A stretch of DNA of 64,000 bases. Origin: an uncultured Pelagibacteraceae bacterium (GTDB lineage Bacteria; Pseudomonadota; Alphaproteobacteria; Pelagibacterales; Pelagibacteraceae). Location of the stretch: NCBI GenBank assembly GCA_902581795.1, contig CACHPL010000002.1, positions 1 through 64,000 of the forward strand. Direction: 5' to 3'. A program made the position numbers and the translations under genes. Each line of letters opens with the position of its first letter. The stretch's first letter is position 1. Below are positions 53,082 to 63,141 of this stretch, one piece after another. The notes under the pieces are model-generated. The model saw nothing but the letters and a program-made list of their open reading frames with translations. It was not told the DNA's origin and made no database searches.

Positions 53082-53630
53082 ATGCTATCTAAAGAACAAG
53101 TTAGAAAAAAATATTTTTTAATTAGAAAAAAAAAATATTTTAATGTAAAAAATGTTTTTTTTAAGCCTTTATTTTCAATAATAAAGAAAAAAAAGATAAA
53201 AAAAATTTCTTTATACTACCCATCAAATCACGAAGTGAACACTTTAGGTCTTTTTAGTATAATTTCTAGTAAAAAAAATTTATCCATCTTACTTCCCAAA
53301 ATATTAAAAAATGAAGAGATGAAACTTGTAAAATATAAATTTTTAGACCCTTTGGAAGTTAATAAATTTGGTTTTTTAGAGCCAAAAATAAACAGCAAAA
53401 GTGAAATACCTGATCTTATGATAGTGCCGACATTAGTTTTTGATAAAGACCATAACAGATTAGGCTATGGCAAAGGATATTACGATAAGTTTTTATCAAA
53501 ATATGTTAAAAATAAAAAAAACATTTTAACTATTGGACTTGCTTTTTCTTTTCAAAAATATAAGAAACTTCCAACTTCAAAGCTAGATGTAAAGTTAGAT
53601 TATATTTTAACAGAAAGAGGAATTTTTTAG
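53082..53630 (+). CDS. fau: 5-formyltetrahydrofolate cyclo-ligase
   Basis: 182 residues. ISLYYPSNHEVNT, then DLMIVPTLVFDKDHNRLGYGKGYYDKFL is the substrate site with the GYGKGYYD signature, and LDYILTERG at the end. It converts 5-formyl-THF to 5,10-methenyl-THF. The ATG is the base next to the zapA stop. Confidence 0.92.
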   Translation: MLSKEQVRKKYFLIRKKKYFNVKNVFFKPLFSIIKKKKIKKISLYYPSNHEVNTLGLFSIISSKKNLSILLPKILKNEEMKLVKYKFLDPLEVNKFGFLEPKINSKSEIPDLMIVPTLVFDKDHNRLGYGKGYYDKFLSKYVKNKKNILTIGLAFSFQKYKKLPTSKLDVKLDYILTERGIF

Positions 53631-53636
53631 GGTTTT

Positions 53637-54449
53637 ATGAATATACTTATACTAGGCGATATTGTAGGTCCTTCTGGAAGAGACGCTTTAAATAAAAACT
53701 TATCAAGTATAATTAAGAAAAAAAACATAAATTTTACGATAATAAATGGTGAAAATTCAGATGATAGTGGTGTTGGAATTACCAAAGAAAATACAAATAA
53801 TTTTTTTGAATTAGGCGTTGATGTAATTACTACTGGAAATCATGTCTGGGATCAAAAAGAAACGATGAGTTTTATAAAGAACGAGCCAAGACTTTTAAGA
53901 CCTCAAAATTTATTTGAAGGCTCTCCCGGTCAAGGAACTGGAATATTCCTTACAAAAGACAAAAAATTTAAAGTTGCAGTTGTTAATCTTATGGGAAATG
54001 TTTTTATGAAAAAATGCGATGATATTTTTGAAGCTGCTGTAAAAATTAAAAATTCTATAAAATTAAAAAAAGATGCAGATTTTATTATTGTTGATGTGCA
54101 TGGCGAAATAACAAGTGAAAAAATGGCACTTGGACATTTTTTTGATGGCAAGGTAACCGGAGTTATTGGAACACATACGCATGTACCCACTTCAGATGCT
54201 CATATTTTTAAAGGAGGTACCGCCTATCAAACTGATCTTGGTATGTGTGGAGATTATGATTCTGTGATTGGTATGAACAAAGATAATTCTTTAATGAAAT
54301 TTATGAAAAATCAAAGTGCAAAAAAACATTATCCTGCCCTTGGGGAGGCAACAATTTCTGGTCTAGTAGTTCAAGCGGATGACAAAACTGGTTTAGCAAA
54401 AAGCGTTGAGTCAATTATTTTAGGAGGTTCTTTACAAGAAAGAATTTGA
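53637..54449 (+). CDS. ymdB: YmdB-type metallophosphoesterase (TIGR00282)
   Basis: 270 residues, full length. ILGDIVGPSGRDAL (D8), INGENSDD and TTGNHVWDQKE supply the metal sites; VDVHGEITSEK and GTHTHVPTSD close it. YmdB proteins have cyclic-nucleotide phosphodiesterase activity and shape RNA turnover in Bacillus. In this neighbourhood it precedes yebC and ruvC. Confidence 0.9.
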   Translation: MNILILGDIVGPSGRDALNKNLSSIIKKKNINFTIINGENSDDSGVGITKENTNNFFELGVDVITTGNHVWDQKETMSFIKNEPRLLRPQNLFEGSPGQGTGIFLTKDKKFKVAVVNLMGNVFMKKCDDIFEAAVKIKNSIKLKKDADFIIVDVHGEITSEKMALGHFFDGKVTGVIGTHTHVPTSDAHIFKGGTAYQTDLGMCGDYDSVIGMNKDNSLMKFMKNQSAKKHYPALGEATISGLVVQADDKTGLAKSVESIILGGSLQERI

Positions 54450-54452
54450 CAT

Positions 54453-54689
54453 ATGGCTGGACATTCAAAGTGGAAAAAAGTTAAACATAAAAAGGGCAAG
54501 GCTGACGACAGAAAGGGAAAACTTTTTTCCAAATTAAGCAGAAATATTACGATTGCCGCACAGTCAGGTATGTCAGACCCAAGTATGAATTCAAGGCTAA
54601 GATCAGCCATTCAATCAGCAAAAGACGCGAATATGCCTAAAGACAAAATTCAAAGAGCAATAGATAATTCAAAAAATACTAGGAACTAA
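54453..54689 (+). CDS. yebC: YebC/PmpR-family protein, only the N-terminal domain left
   Basis: 78 residues: MAGHSKWKKVKHKKGKADDR, LFSKLSRNITIAAQSG and NMPKDKIQRAIDN match the YebC N-terminal domain exactly. Normal YebC is about 240-250 residues with two more domains. The frame ends at RN-TAA with ruvC starting one base later, so the rest is deleted, not frameshifted. It may still bind ribosomes or DNA as a helical fragment, or be a remnant. Confidence 0.8.
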   Translation: MAGHSKWKKVKHKKGKADDRKGKLFSKLSRNITIAAQSGMSDPSMNSRLRSAIQSAKDANMPKDKIQRAIDNSKNTRN

Positions 54690-54690
54690 A

Positions 54691-55182
54691 TTGATTATTA
54701 TTGGAATAGACCCTGGTTTAAGTGGAGCGATAGCTGTCCTACAAGATAATAAAGTAAAAAATATTTTTGAAGTTCCAGTAATGACAGAGGGCAAAAAGAA
54801 CAAAAGGCAACTCAATAGCGCTCAAATGGTTAAAATTATAAAAGACAATATATCTAAATCTGAAGAAACTATAGTGGTCGTTGAACATGTGAATGCAATG
54901 CCAGGACAAGGAGTTACAAGTATGTTTAATTTTGGTCAAACATTTGGAGCAATAAAAGGGATCTGCGCTGCGATTGGATTACCAATATTTTTTGTTCGAC
55001 CCGCAAAATGGAAAAAACACTTTGATCTTATAAATTCATCAAAAGATGCTAGTCGAACTAAAGCTATAGAAATGTATCCATTAATTTCAGATCAATTAGC
55101 AAAGAAGAAAGATGTTAACAAAGCAGACGCTATTTTAATTGCTAGGTATTTTAATGATAGCAAATCTAAGTTTAACGACTAA
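54691..55182 (+). CDS. ruvC: RuvC-family Holliday-junction resolvase, divergent
   Basis: 163 residues of RNase H fold. IIIGIDPGLSGAIAVL (D7), VVVEHVNAMPGQG (E) and NKADAILIARY (two acidic residues) supply the catalytic set. The block SMFNFGQTFGAIKG and FVRPAKWKKHF look more like the phage/organelle-type RuvC than canonical RuvC. Start TTG at 54691. ruvA and ruvB, which follow in most alphaproteobacteria, are absent: tolQ comes next. Confidence 0.72.
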   Translation: MIIIGIDPGLSGAIAVLQDNKVKNIFEVPVMTEGKKNKRQLNSAQMVKIIKDNISKSEETIVVVEHVNAMPGQGVTSMFNFGQTFGAIKGICAAIGLPIFFVRPAKWKKHFDLINSSKDASRTKAIEMYPLISDQLAKKKDVNKADAILIARYFNDSKSKFND

Positions 55183-55247
55183 GAATCTTCAATAATATTA
55201 AACGTAAGTGCCAAATTGATGACACATTCTATACGTAATTAACAACA

Positions 55248-55928
55248 ATGGAACAAGAAATTGCAACACAAGTTGTTGGCTTAGGAGGAGCTAGTGACTT
55301 TTCATTATGGCAACTTTTCTTAAGAGCCGATTGGGTAGTTAAAAGTGTTATAATAATTCTTTTAGCAAGCTCAATTTTTTCTTGGGCATTAATATTTGAT
55401 AAGTATAGATTATTTAGAAGAATAGACAAAAGTACAGAATTGTTTGAAAATAAGTTTTGGAAATCAAAGTCTGCTGAGGCATTTTATAAATCTTTACCTG
55501 GAAAAACAGATGATCCTCTTACATCAATTTTTCAATCTGCTATGTTAGAATTAATAAAGACAAAATCAAAAACATCAGCTATTCAAATTACAAGGGTTAC
55601 AAGAGTTGTAGAAACATCAATTGACAAACAGTCAAGGACAGTTGAAAAAAATTTTACTTATTTAGCAACCATAGGCTCAACTGCTCCATTTATAGGATTG
55701 TTTGGAACAGTTTGGGGAATAATGAATTCTTTTCAATCAATAGCCATTTCAAGAAACACCAGTTTAGCAATCGTAGCCCCAGGTATTGCAGAAGCATTAT
55801 TTGCAACAGCGCTTGGACTTTTAGCTGCCATTCCAGCAGTGATAGCTTATAATAAATTTAACAGTGACTCACAAAGATATTTTTCTAGAGTAGATAATTT
55901 CTGTAAAAGATTTTTATCAATAATTTGA
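55248..55928 (+). CDS. tolQ: Tol-Pal proton channel subunit TolQ
   Basis: 226 residues with three membrane helices (about 38-60, 135-160, 165-200). LFGTVWGIMNSFQSIA and IAVVAPGIAEALFATALGL-like sequence is the MotA/TolQ/ExbB core. With TolR it uses proton motive force to move TolA at the division site. First gene of the tol operon; the 65-base gap to ruvC holds no clear promoter to me. Confidence 0.93.
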   Translation: MEQEIATQVVGLGGASDFSLWQLFLRADWVVKSVIIILLASSIFSWALIFDKYRLFRRIDKSTELFENKFWKSKSAEAFYKSLPGKTDDPLTSIFQSAMLELIKTKSKTSAIQITRVTRVVETSIDKQSRTVEKNFTYLATIGSTAPFIGLFGTVWGIMNSFQSIAISRNTSLAIVAPGIAEALFATALGLLAAIPAVIAYNKFNSDSQRYFSRVDNFCKRFLSII

Positions 55929-55934
55929 TTTGTT

Positions 55935-56351
55935 ATGGCTTTTATAATTAATCGCTCAAAAAAAAAAGAACCGATGAGCGAAATAAATGTTACGCCTTTC
56001 GTCGACGTAATGCTTGTGCTTTTGATAATTTTTATGGTTACAGCACCATTATTAACTGTTGGTGTGCAGGTTGATTTACCAGAGTCAGCAGCAGACTCTT
56101 TGCCCGATGATCAAGAGCCTTTAACAGTAAGTATTAATTCTAAAGGAGAAATTTTTATCCAAGAACATCAGGTAAACTTTAAAAATGTAGTTCCTAAATT
56201 ATTGGCAATTTCAAAAAATAGAACCGATACACGAATTTATGTAAGAGGTGATAAAACTATAAACTACGGAAGAGTTCTTGAAGTGATGGGAAGATTGTCA
56301 GGAGCTGGTTTCTCAAAAGTTGCTCTAATATCAGAGCCTTACAAAAATTAA
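55935..56351 (+). CDS. tolR: Tol-Pal subunit TolR
   Basis: 138 residues. A short basic N-terminus, EINVTPFVDVMLVLLIIFMV with the proton-carrying aspartate in the membrane helix, then a periplasmic domain (VSINSKGEIFIQ). 6 bases after tolQ. Confidence 0.93.
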   Translation: MAFIINRSKKKEPMSEINVTPFVDVMLVLLIIFMVTAPLLTVGVQVDLPESAADSLPDDQEPLTVSINSKGEIFIQEHQVNFKNVVPKLLAISKNRTDTRIYVRGDKTINYGRVLEVMGRLSGAGFSKVALISEPYKN

Positions 56352-56356
56352 GACTT

Positions 56357-57163
56357 ATGACACGAGGTCTATTATTCTCATTTATTTTTCACGGAGTGAT
56401 AATTGCCTTAACAATTTTGACTCTGCCTTTTATGATGAGAAAACCTGTAGATTTACCTCCAATAATATCTGTAGAATTCATTCAAATCACTGATAAAACC
56501 AATATTCCCTACGCACCTAAGGCTAGAAAAATAATTGAAAAAGTAAAGAAAGAGAAAGAAAGAGTTGTTTCTGAACAAGCACCACCTGCAGCAAAAGCTA
56601 AAGAGAAGCCAGATAGAATTCCATTACCAGATGAAAAAAAGGAAAAAAGAGAAATAAAAAAGAAAAAGCAAAATCCCGAGGAAATTAAACCTCAAATAAG
56701 ACAAGCTTCAGAATTTGAAAAAAAGGAATTATTTGATCCAAACCAAATTGCAGCACTTATAGATAAAGCAAAAGAGGAACAGGCTGAAACTGAGAGAAAG
56801 AGCAACAAATTGACACAAAGTAATGTTAAAAATTCTTTTGCGGAAGGGTTATCTCTGTCGGAAGAAGATGCATTGAAGGCTCAAATTTTTAGCTGCTGGA
56901 GCGTTCCACTAGGGTTACCTTATGATAAAAATTTGCTTGTTCGAGTTAAACTTAAATTGAAGAAAGATGGTACTATTTTGAAATCAGAAATTTTAGATCA
57001 TGAGAGAATGAATATTCCTGGGCAAAGCTTTTATAAAGTATTGGCAGAGAGCGCTTTAAGAGCTGTTCGAATTTGTCAACCATTAAAGGTTCCACCCACT
57101 GGTTACGATAGATGGAAAGACATTCAATTAAATTTTGATCCAACTGAGATGCTAAAAGGTTAA
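56357..57163 (+). CDS. tolA: Tol-Pal protein TolA-like
   Basis: 268 residues. One N-terminal membrane helix (about 7-27), a K/E/P-rich central arm (60-150, KEKERVVSEQAPPAAKAKEK and similar) that spans the periplasm, and a C-terminal domain beginning near FSCWSVPLGLPYDKN, the TonB-C/TolA III fold. Its low conservation makes the name rest partly on position between tolR and tolB. Confidence 0.88.
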   Translation: MTRGLLFSFIFHGVIIALTILTLPFMMRKPVDLPPIISVEFIQITDKTNIPYAPKARKIIEKVKKEKERVVSEQAPPAAKAKEKPDRIPLPDEKKEKREIKKKKQNPEEIKPQIRQASEFEKKELFDPNQIAALIDKAKEEQAETERKSNKLTQSNVKNSFAEGLSLSEEDALKAQIFSCWSVPLGLPYDKNLLVRVKLKLKKDGTILKSEILDHERMNIPGQSFYKVLAESALRAVRICQPLKVPPTGYDRWKDIQLNFDPTEMLKG

Positions 57164-57167
57164 ATAA

Positions 57168-58505
57168 ATGAAAAAAATAATAACTTTTATATTAATTTGC
57201 ATATTTTCTTCTAAAAGCGCACACAGTTTAGTTAAGGTCGATATCACAAGGGGTAATCTAGACCCATTACCAATTGCAGTTTCGCCATTATACGTTGATA
57301 CTAAATCTGAAAAACTATCTTCATTAGAGGTTGATGATTTAGGAAAAAATGTTTCCAAGGTTATTGAAAATAACTTTCGTAGTACAGGTCTATTTAACCC
57401 TCTCAAAAAAGATGCATTCGTTCAAAAACCTGATATAGCACATTTGAAGCCAAGATTTGAAGACTGGAGACTCATAAAAGCTCAAGCATTAATTACAGGA
57501 AAACTCTTGATTAAAGATAAAAAATTAAAAGTAGAATTTAGACTTTGGGACACAACTGCCGCACAAGAAATGCTTGCTTTATCATTTACTACTACCCCCG
57601 AAAATTGGAGAAGAGTAGCTCATATTATTTCTGACAAAGTATATGAAAGACTAACAGGTGAGAGTGGTTACTTTGATACAAGAGTCATATATGTTTCTGA
57701 GACAGGTCCAAAAGGACAACGTATTAAAAAATTAGCACTAATGGATCAAGATGGCTACAATACAAAATATTTAACATTAGGAAATGAATTAGTTTTAACG
57801 CCTAGATTTAATCCTACAAATCAGCTTGTTACTTATATGTCTTACTTTAAAAATATGCCTCGAGTATATTTGTTAGATATTGAAACAGGGGTTCAAGAAG
57901 TAGTAGGAAGTTTTCCAGGAATGACTTTCGCACCAAGATTTTCACCTGATGGAAAAAAAATTATAATGAGTTATGCAGAGGATGGAAATTCAGATATTTA
58001 TTCAATGGACATGGAAACTCGTGTAGTTGAAAAAATAACAGATCACCCATCAATAGATACATCGCCATCTTACTCTCCTGATGGAAAGTTTATTTGTTTC
58101 AACTCTGATAGAAGTGGTCTTCAACAACTTTACGTTATGAGAAGTGACGGTACACAGGTAAAAAGGATAACTTTTGGAAAAGGTATTTATGGTACGCCAG
58201 TTTGGTCTCCAAGAGGAGATTTGATTGCATTCACCAAGGTAAGAAAAGGAAGATTTTACATTGGTGTGATGCGAACCGATGGATCCGGAGAAAGATTATT
58301 GACAGAAAATTATTATCAAGAAGCTCCATCATGGTCACCTAACGGAAGAGTTTTAATTTTTTATAGAGAGACAAAGTCTGACAGTAAGGGAAAAGGTCAT
58401 TCAGCAAAACTTTGGTCTATTGACATTACGGGGTACAATGAGAGACAAATTAAAACCGAAACAGATGCCTCAGACCCATCTTGGTCTTCATTATTATCTA
58501 AGTAG
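57168..58505 (+). CDS. tolB: Tol-Pal periplasmic beta-propeller TolB
   Basis: 445 residues. A signal peptide ([19 protein letters not shown]) precedes the N-terminal domain and then a six-bladed propeller with repeated [15 protein letters not shown]-like and [14 protein letters not shown] motifs. It binds Pal and TolA. Full length, 4 bases after tolA. Confidence 0.93.
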   Translation: MKKIITFILICIFSSKSAHSLVKVDITRGNLDPLPIAVSPLYVDTKSEKLSSLEVDDLGKNVSKVIENNFRSTGLFNPLKKDAFVQKPDIAHLKPRFEDWRLIKAQALITGKLLIKDKKLKVEFRLWDTTAAQEMLALSFTTTPENWRRVAHIISDKVYERLTGESGYFDTRVIYVSETGPKGQRIKKLALMDQDGYNTKYLTLGNELVLTPRFNPTNQLVTYMSYFKNMPRVYLLDIETGVQEVVGSFPGMTFAPRFSPDGKKIIMSYAEDGNSDIYSMDMETRVVEKITDHPSIDTSPSYSPDGKFICFNSDRSGLQQLYVMRSDGTQVKRITFGKGIYGTPVWSPRGDLIAFTKVRKGRFYIGVMRTDGSGERLLTENYYQEAPSWSPNGRVLIFYRETKSDSKGKGHSAKLWSIDITGYNERQIKTETDASDPSWSSLLSK

Positions 58506-58598
58506 GAAAACTGCTGATTTTAAAGTACAATTTATGCTTGCAACATGCATATAAATTTGAAATATTGGTTATACCTTAAATATATTTAGGAGATAAAA

Positions 58599-59078
58599 AT
58601 GAGGTTTAATATAGCGTTTCGAAACTTTTTTATAGTATTACTTAGTACGTTAGTACTTTCTGCTTGTGCAACTCAAAAAAAAGCATCAGTGCAGACGGTG
58701 GATGACGTTTATACTGGAACAGAGACAATTGAGTATTTAGCAAAAGGTGTTCCTGACAGAGTATTTTTTGCAACTAATAAATCTAAACTTACTACAGCTG
58801 CTAGAGATACATTAAGAAAACAAGCAACTTGGTTAAGAAAAAACAAAGATATTAACATAACGGTTGAAGGGCATGCCGACGAAAGAGGAACTAGAGAATA
58901 TAACTTAGCATTAGGCGAAAGAAGAGCTAACGCAGCTAAGGACTATTTAATGACTTATGGAATTTCAGGTAAAAGAATTTCTGTAATTAGTTATGGTAAA
59001 GAAAGACCTGTAAATCCCACTAGCACACCTCTGGCTTGGTCACAAAACAGAAGATCTGTTAGCGTAAAAGCAAATTAA
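58599..59078 (+). CDS. pal: Peptidoglycan-associated lipoprotein Pal
   Basis: 159 residues. Signal II peptide with lipobox LSAC (Cys near residue 23), an OmpA-like domain with NITVEGHADERGTREYNLAL and ANAAKDYLMTYG. It anchors the outer membrane to peptidoglycan. AGGAG lies 6 bases before the ATG, the 93-base upstream gap includes a TATAAA, and an own promoter is likely. Confidence 0.94.
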   Translation: MRFNIAFRNFFIVLLSTLVLSACATQKKASVQTVDDVYTGTETIEYLAKGVPDRVFFATNKSKLTTAARDTLRKQATWLRKNKDINITVEGHADERGTREYNLALGERRANAAKDYLMTYGISGKRISVISYGKERPVNPTSTPLAWSQNRRSVSVKAN

Positions 59079-59092
59079 TCATTTTAAGGATT

Positions 59093-59131
59093 AAAAGACC
59101 CTATTATTTAATATAGTAGGGTCTTTTTTTT
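59093..59131 (+). terminator. Rho-independent terminator after pal
   Basis: A 15-bp stem (59093-59107 with 59113-59127, one G-U pair in RNA) closes a TTAAT loop and runs into eight T residues (59124-59131). It is by far the best intrinsic terminator of the window. It isolates tol-pal from cpoB, although these are usually read together. Confidence 0.9.
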
Positions 59132-59158
59132 GCCATCTTATAAAAATAAAAAATAGAA

Positions 59159-60130
59159 ATGATTCTTACAAAAAGATTTATAAATATTGTATTTTTACTG
59201 TCTACATTACTTTTATTGTTTGCAAATAACATAAAAGCAGAAGAGGAAGAAACAAAGTTAATTTCAAACGAAATAGAAAGAATTAGCAAGGATTTAAAAA
59301 CTCTCGAAAAAGCTGTTTATAAAAATGCTGAAATAAAATCTTCAAGCATTTCGTCATCAGGTTTAAATGAAGATATTTTAACAAGGCATCTTTTAAAATT
59401 AAATGAGATTGAAGAACAGTTCAGAGAAGTCACAAACAAATATGAGGAAATAAATTTTAAATTGGACAAATTGTCAAATAGGATTACTAAAATGCAAAGT
59501 GACAACCAAATGAGATTTAATGATTTAGAAACAAATGCCTCAAAAGAGAGTCCTGATTTTAAAAATAAATCAGCAAAGAAAAAAAACTTACCTGGCACGG
59601 ATAAACCAAAAGAATTTGGAAGAATATCTAATGAAGACGAGACTATGACAAAACAAGTTCAAAAAACTCAATCAGTGGAGTCAGCCGGACTTGTTGTAAC
59701 CGAAAAAGCATCTAGAGCAGAGTCATTGTTGCCCAATAAGTCTCCACAAGAACAATATAGTTTTGCAGTGAGTTTTTTAAAAGTTGGTGATTACGAGACA
59801 GCCGAATTTGCTCTAAGAGAATTTATAGATAAAAATAAAGATAATCAATTAGCAGGTAGCGCTCAATATTGGTATGGTGAAACATTTAGAATAAGACAAT
59901 TATACCAAGACGCTGCTGCAGCTTATTTAGATGGTTATCAGAATTATCCAAAAAGTAAAAAAGCACCAATAAATTTATTAAAACTAGGCACAACCCTTGT
60001 GCAACTTGGTGAGAAAGACCAAGGTTGTCTGATGATTATTGGAGTCAAAAAACAATACCCAAAAGCTAGTAAGTCTGTGTTACAAAAAGCAGAGTATGAA
60101 AAGAAAAAGTTCAAATGTTCTAAAGCTTAA
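59159..60130 (+). CDS. cpoB: Cell-division coordinator CpoB (YbgF)
   Basis: 323 residues: signal peptide (ILTKRFINIVFLLSTLLLLF), then a coiled coil (about 30-130), a linker and C-terminal TPRs (QYSFAVSFLKVGDYETAEF, AQYWYGETFRIRQLYQDAA). It links outer-membrane constriction with septal peptidoglycan synthesis. The 3' end overlaps tilS. Confidence 0.9.
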   Translation: MILTKRFINIVFLLSTLLLLFANNIKAEEEETKLISNEIERISKDLKTLEKAVYKNAEIKSSSISSSGLNEDILTRHLLKLNEIEEQFREVTNKYEEINFKLDKLSNRITKMQSDNQMRFNDLETNASKESPDFKNKSAKKKNLPGTDKPKEFGRISNEDETMTKQVQKTQSVESAGLVVTEKASRAESLLPNKSPQEQYSFAVSFLKVGDYETAEFALREFIDKNKDNQLAGSAQYWYGETFRIRQLYQDAAAAYLDGYQNYPKSKKAPINLLKLGTTLVQLGEKDQGCLMIIGVKKQYPKASKSVLQKAEYEKKKFKCSKA

Positions 60131-61118
60131 ACTTCTATTAGAAAAAGACAAAAGAATTAACCAAATATATTCAAAGTTTAAATTTTTAATATCTAAACAT
60201 AAAAAAAATAATTCTTTCGTGGTCGCTGTTTCTGGAGGCCCTGACAGTATGGCATTATCTTGTTTGGCTAAACTTTTAAGTTTTGAAAAACAATATAAAT
60301 TCCTCTTTGTTTTGGTAGACCATTCAATAAGAAAAGATTCTTACCAAGAGGCCTTAAAAGTAAAAAAGTTATTAAAAACAGTTAATATTAATCTTAAAAT
60401 ATTAAAAAATTTTAAAAAAATAGATAAAAATATTCAGAAAAATGCCAGAGATGTTAGATATAATCTTTTGACAGCGTTTTGTAAAAAAAACAGGGCCAAG
60501 TCACTACTAGTAGCGCATCACCAAGATGATCAAGTAGAAACTTTTCTTATAAGGCTATCAAGAGGTAGTGGAGTGGAAGGCCTTTCATCTATGAACGTAG
60601 TAACTATTCTAAAAAACAAAATCCATTTAATTCGACCTTTTTTAGATTTTAATAAAAATGAGCTAAATCGTATCTCAAAAAAAGTTTTTAGAAAAACATT
60701 TAAAGATCCAAGCAATAGTAATAAGAAATTTTTAAGAACAAATATAAGAGATTTAAAAAAAATGTTGCAATCAAAAGGTGTAAATTTTGAAAAAATCATC
60801 CGTTCTATAAAAAATATATCCTCAAGTAAGGAAGCCATAAACTTTTATGTGAATATATTCTTAAAAAAATTTGTAAAATTTAAAAAAAAAGAAACTATTT
60901 TAAATTTCACTCAGTTTAGAAAACAGCCTGAGGAGATTAAATTCAGAATTATAAACAGCATTGTAAAGAAAAGGGCTGCTTCATACTACCCTCCAAGGTC
61001 TGAAAAGGTAATTAAATTAATTAACAACTTTCAAAGAAACCAATTAAAAAAATGTACTTTAGGAGGATGTATTTTTGAAAGAAAAAAGAGTTTTCTCTAT
61101 GTTTCAAAAGAATTTTAG
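60096..61118 (+). CDS. tilS: tRNA(Ile)-lysidine synthase
   Basis: 340 residues from the ATG at 60096, within cpoB by 35 bases; a TTG at 60039 would lengthen the overlap to 92 bases and I reject it. The PP-loop is VAVSGGPDSMALSCL, then LVDHSIR, VAHHQDDQVETFLIRLSRGSG and NIRDLKK. It makes lysidine at C34 so that AUA is read as isoleucine. The C-terminal domain is shortened relative to E. coli. Confidence 0.9.
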   Translation: MKRKSSNVLKLKLLLEKDKRINQIYSKFKFLISKHKKNNSFVVAVSGGPDSMALSCLAKLLSFEKQYKFLFVLVDHSIRKDSYQEALKVKKLLKTVNINLKILKNFKKIDKNIQKNARDVRYNLLTAFCKKNRAKSLLVAHHQDDQVETFLIRLSRGSGVEGLSSMNVVTILKNKIHLIRPFLDFNKNELNRISKKVFRKTFKDPSNSNKKFLRTNIRDLKKMLQSKGVNFEKIIRSIKNISSSKEAINFYVNIFLKKFVKFKKKETILNFTQFRKQPEEIKFRIINSIVKKRAASYYPPRSEKVIKLINNFQRNQLKKCTLGGCIFERKKSFLYVSKEF

Positions 61119-61233
61119 TATTTTGTTAAATTTAACCTAATTTACTTAAAAATTAGTAAAATTTGTCACATTTAAGAGGTATTTTAAAACTATTATAACT
61201 TGTTTATATTAAAAAAATACCTATTTATAAAGT

Positions 61234-63129
61234 ATGAATTTTAGAAACATCATAATGTGGGGTTTAATAGTCCTTCTCTCAGTCGGACTGTTTAATCTTT
61301 TTCAAAACCCAAATAAAACAAATACGGTTTCAAACAATATCCCTTTTTCAAAATTTCTTGAGGAAGTAGATTCGGGAAGGGTTGTAGAAGTTAAAATTCA
61401 AGGAAGTAATATCCAAGGAGTGATGGCTGATGGTTCAAAATTTAAAACTTACTCGCCGAATTATCCAGGTTTAGTCGAAAAGCTCACTGAAAAAAATGTA
61501 AGTATCGTCGCTTCACCAGTCGAAGATAAAATGCCTTCTCTTCTAGGTGTATTATTATCTTGGTTTCCAATGTTATTGTTAATTGGTGTTTGGATTTTTT
61601 TTATGAGACAGATGCAGGGAGGAAGAGGTGGAGCAATGGGTTTTGGAAGATCAAAAGCAAAATTGCTCACAGAAGCTCAAGGAAAAGTTACATTCAATGA
61701 TGTTGCAGGAATTGAAGAAGCAAAAGAAGAAGTCGAAGAGATTGTTGAGTTTTTAAAAGATCCAAGAAAATTCAGAAGACTTGGAGGAAAAATACCAAAA
61801 GGGGCACTTCTTATTGGCCCACCAGGAACTGGTAAAACACTTTTAGCTAAAGCAATAGCTGGCGAAGCCAATGTGCCATTTTTCACTATTTCAGGTTCAG
61901 ATTTCGTTGAAATGTTTGTAGGAGTTGGCGCATCAAGAGTAAGAGATATGTTTGAACAGGGAAAGAAACATGCACCGTGTATAATATTTATAGATGAGAT
62001 TGATGCAGTAGGCAGAAGCAGGGGCGCAGGTTTAGGCGGAGGAAATGACGAAAGAGAACAAACTTTAAATCAGCTATTAGTTGAGATGGATGGATTTGAT
62101 ACTAACGAAGGTATCATTTTAATAGCAGCAACTAATAGACCAGACGTTCTAGATCCTGCTCTTTTGAGGCCAGGAAGATTTGATAGACAAGTAGTAGTTC
62201 CCAATCCAGATATTCTAGGAAGAGAAGCTATCCTAAAAGTTCATGTTAAAAAAATTAGTACAGGTCCAGATGTAAAACTTAGAACAATTGCGAGAGGCAC
62301 GCCAGGTTTTTCAGGAGCAGATTTAGCAAATTTAATAAATGAATCAGCTTTACTTGCGGCTAGAAAAAATAAGAGAGTTGTTACAATGTCTGATGTAGAG
62401 GAAGCAAAAGACAAAGTAATGATGGGAGCCGAAAGAAGATCTATGGTAATGACTGAGGAAGAGAAAAAATTAACGGCTTACCACGAAGGTGGTCATGCAA
62501 TAGTTGCTTTAAACGAAAAAGTATCAGACCCAATTCATAAAGCAACTATTATACCAAGAGGTAGAGCTCTAGGAATGGTTATGAGGTTGCCAGAGAGAGA
62601 TCAATTGTCAGTTACAAGAGAAAAAATGTACTCAGATATCGCTGTTGCAATGGGAGGAAGAATTGCTGAAGAATTAATCTTTGGATATGAAAAGATAACT
62701 TCGGGAGCTTCTTCCGATATAGATATGGCAACTAAAATGGCAAAAAATATGGTAACAAGGTATGGAATGAGTAAAGATCTTGGTACTGTAGCATATGGAG
62801 AAAACGAAGACGAAGTATTTCTTGGCAGATCAATAACAAGACAACAAAACATGTCAGAAGACACCGCGAAGAAAGTAGATTTTGAAGTTAAAAAAATTAT
62901 TGATACTAGTTATGAAAGAGCAAAAAAAGTTTTAACTGATAAAATCGATGATCTTCACAAAATTGCTAAAGCATTACTGGTATATGAAACTTTAACTGGC
63001 GATGAAATTAGAGATTTAATATTAAAAAATATACAGCCTGCTAAATTGTCAAAAAAAGAAGAGCAAGATGAGGAAAAAACATCCTCAGCTATAGATTCTA
63101 TTGGTTTAAAACCAAAACCAGCACTATAA
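61234..63129 (+). CDS. ftsH: ATP-dependent zinc metalloprotease FtsH
   Basis: 631 residues. Two N-terminal membrane helices flank a periplasmic domain. The AAA core has [29 protein letters not shown] and the [17 protein letters not shown], then HEGGHAIV (zinc). It degrades membrane proteins and heat-shock factors. The 115-base gap upstream is A/T rich with no promoter or sigma-32 box that I could recognise. Confidence 0.96.
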   Translation: MNFRNIIMWGLIVLLSVGLFNLFQNPNKTNTVSNNIPFSKFLEEVDSGRVVEVKIQGSNIQGVMADGSKFKTYSPNYPGLVEKLTEKNVSIVASPVEDKMPSLLGVLLSWFPMLLLIGVWIFFMRQMQGGRGGAMGFGRSKAKLLTEAQGKVTFNDVAGIEEAKEEVEEIVEFLKDPRKFRRLGGKIPKGALLIGPPGTGKTLLAKAIAGEANVPFFTISGSDFVEMFVGVGASRVRDMFEQGKKHAPCIIFIDEIDAVGRSRGAGLGGGNDEREQTLNQLLVEMDGFDTNEGIILIAATNRPDVLDPALLRPGRFDRQVVVPNPDILGREAILKVHVKKISTGPDVKLRTIARGTPGFSGADLANLINESALLAARKNKRVVTMSDVEEAKDKVMMGAERRSMVMTEEEKKLTAYHEGGHAIVALNEKVSDPIHKATIIPRGRALGMVMRLPERDQLSVTREKMYSDIAVAMGGRIAEELIFGYEKITSGASSDIDMATKMAKNMVTRYGMSKDLGTVAYGENEDEVFLGRSITRQQNMSEDTAKKVDFEVKKIIDTSYERAKKVLTDKIDDLHKIAKALLVYETLTGDEIRDLILKNIQPAKLSKKEEQDEEKTSSAIDSIGLKPKPAL

Positions 63130-63141
63130 TATAATAAAATC

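Noticed and set aside
53040-53090. 6S RNA between zapA and fau
   Set aside because: The zapA stop and the fau start codon are adjacent, so there is no room.
61119-61233. Sigma-32 or clear sigma-70 promoter for ftsH
   Set aside because: TTGTCA and A/T-rich -10-like words occur, but none has acceptable spacing.
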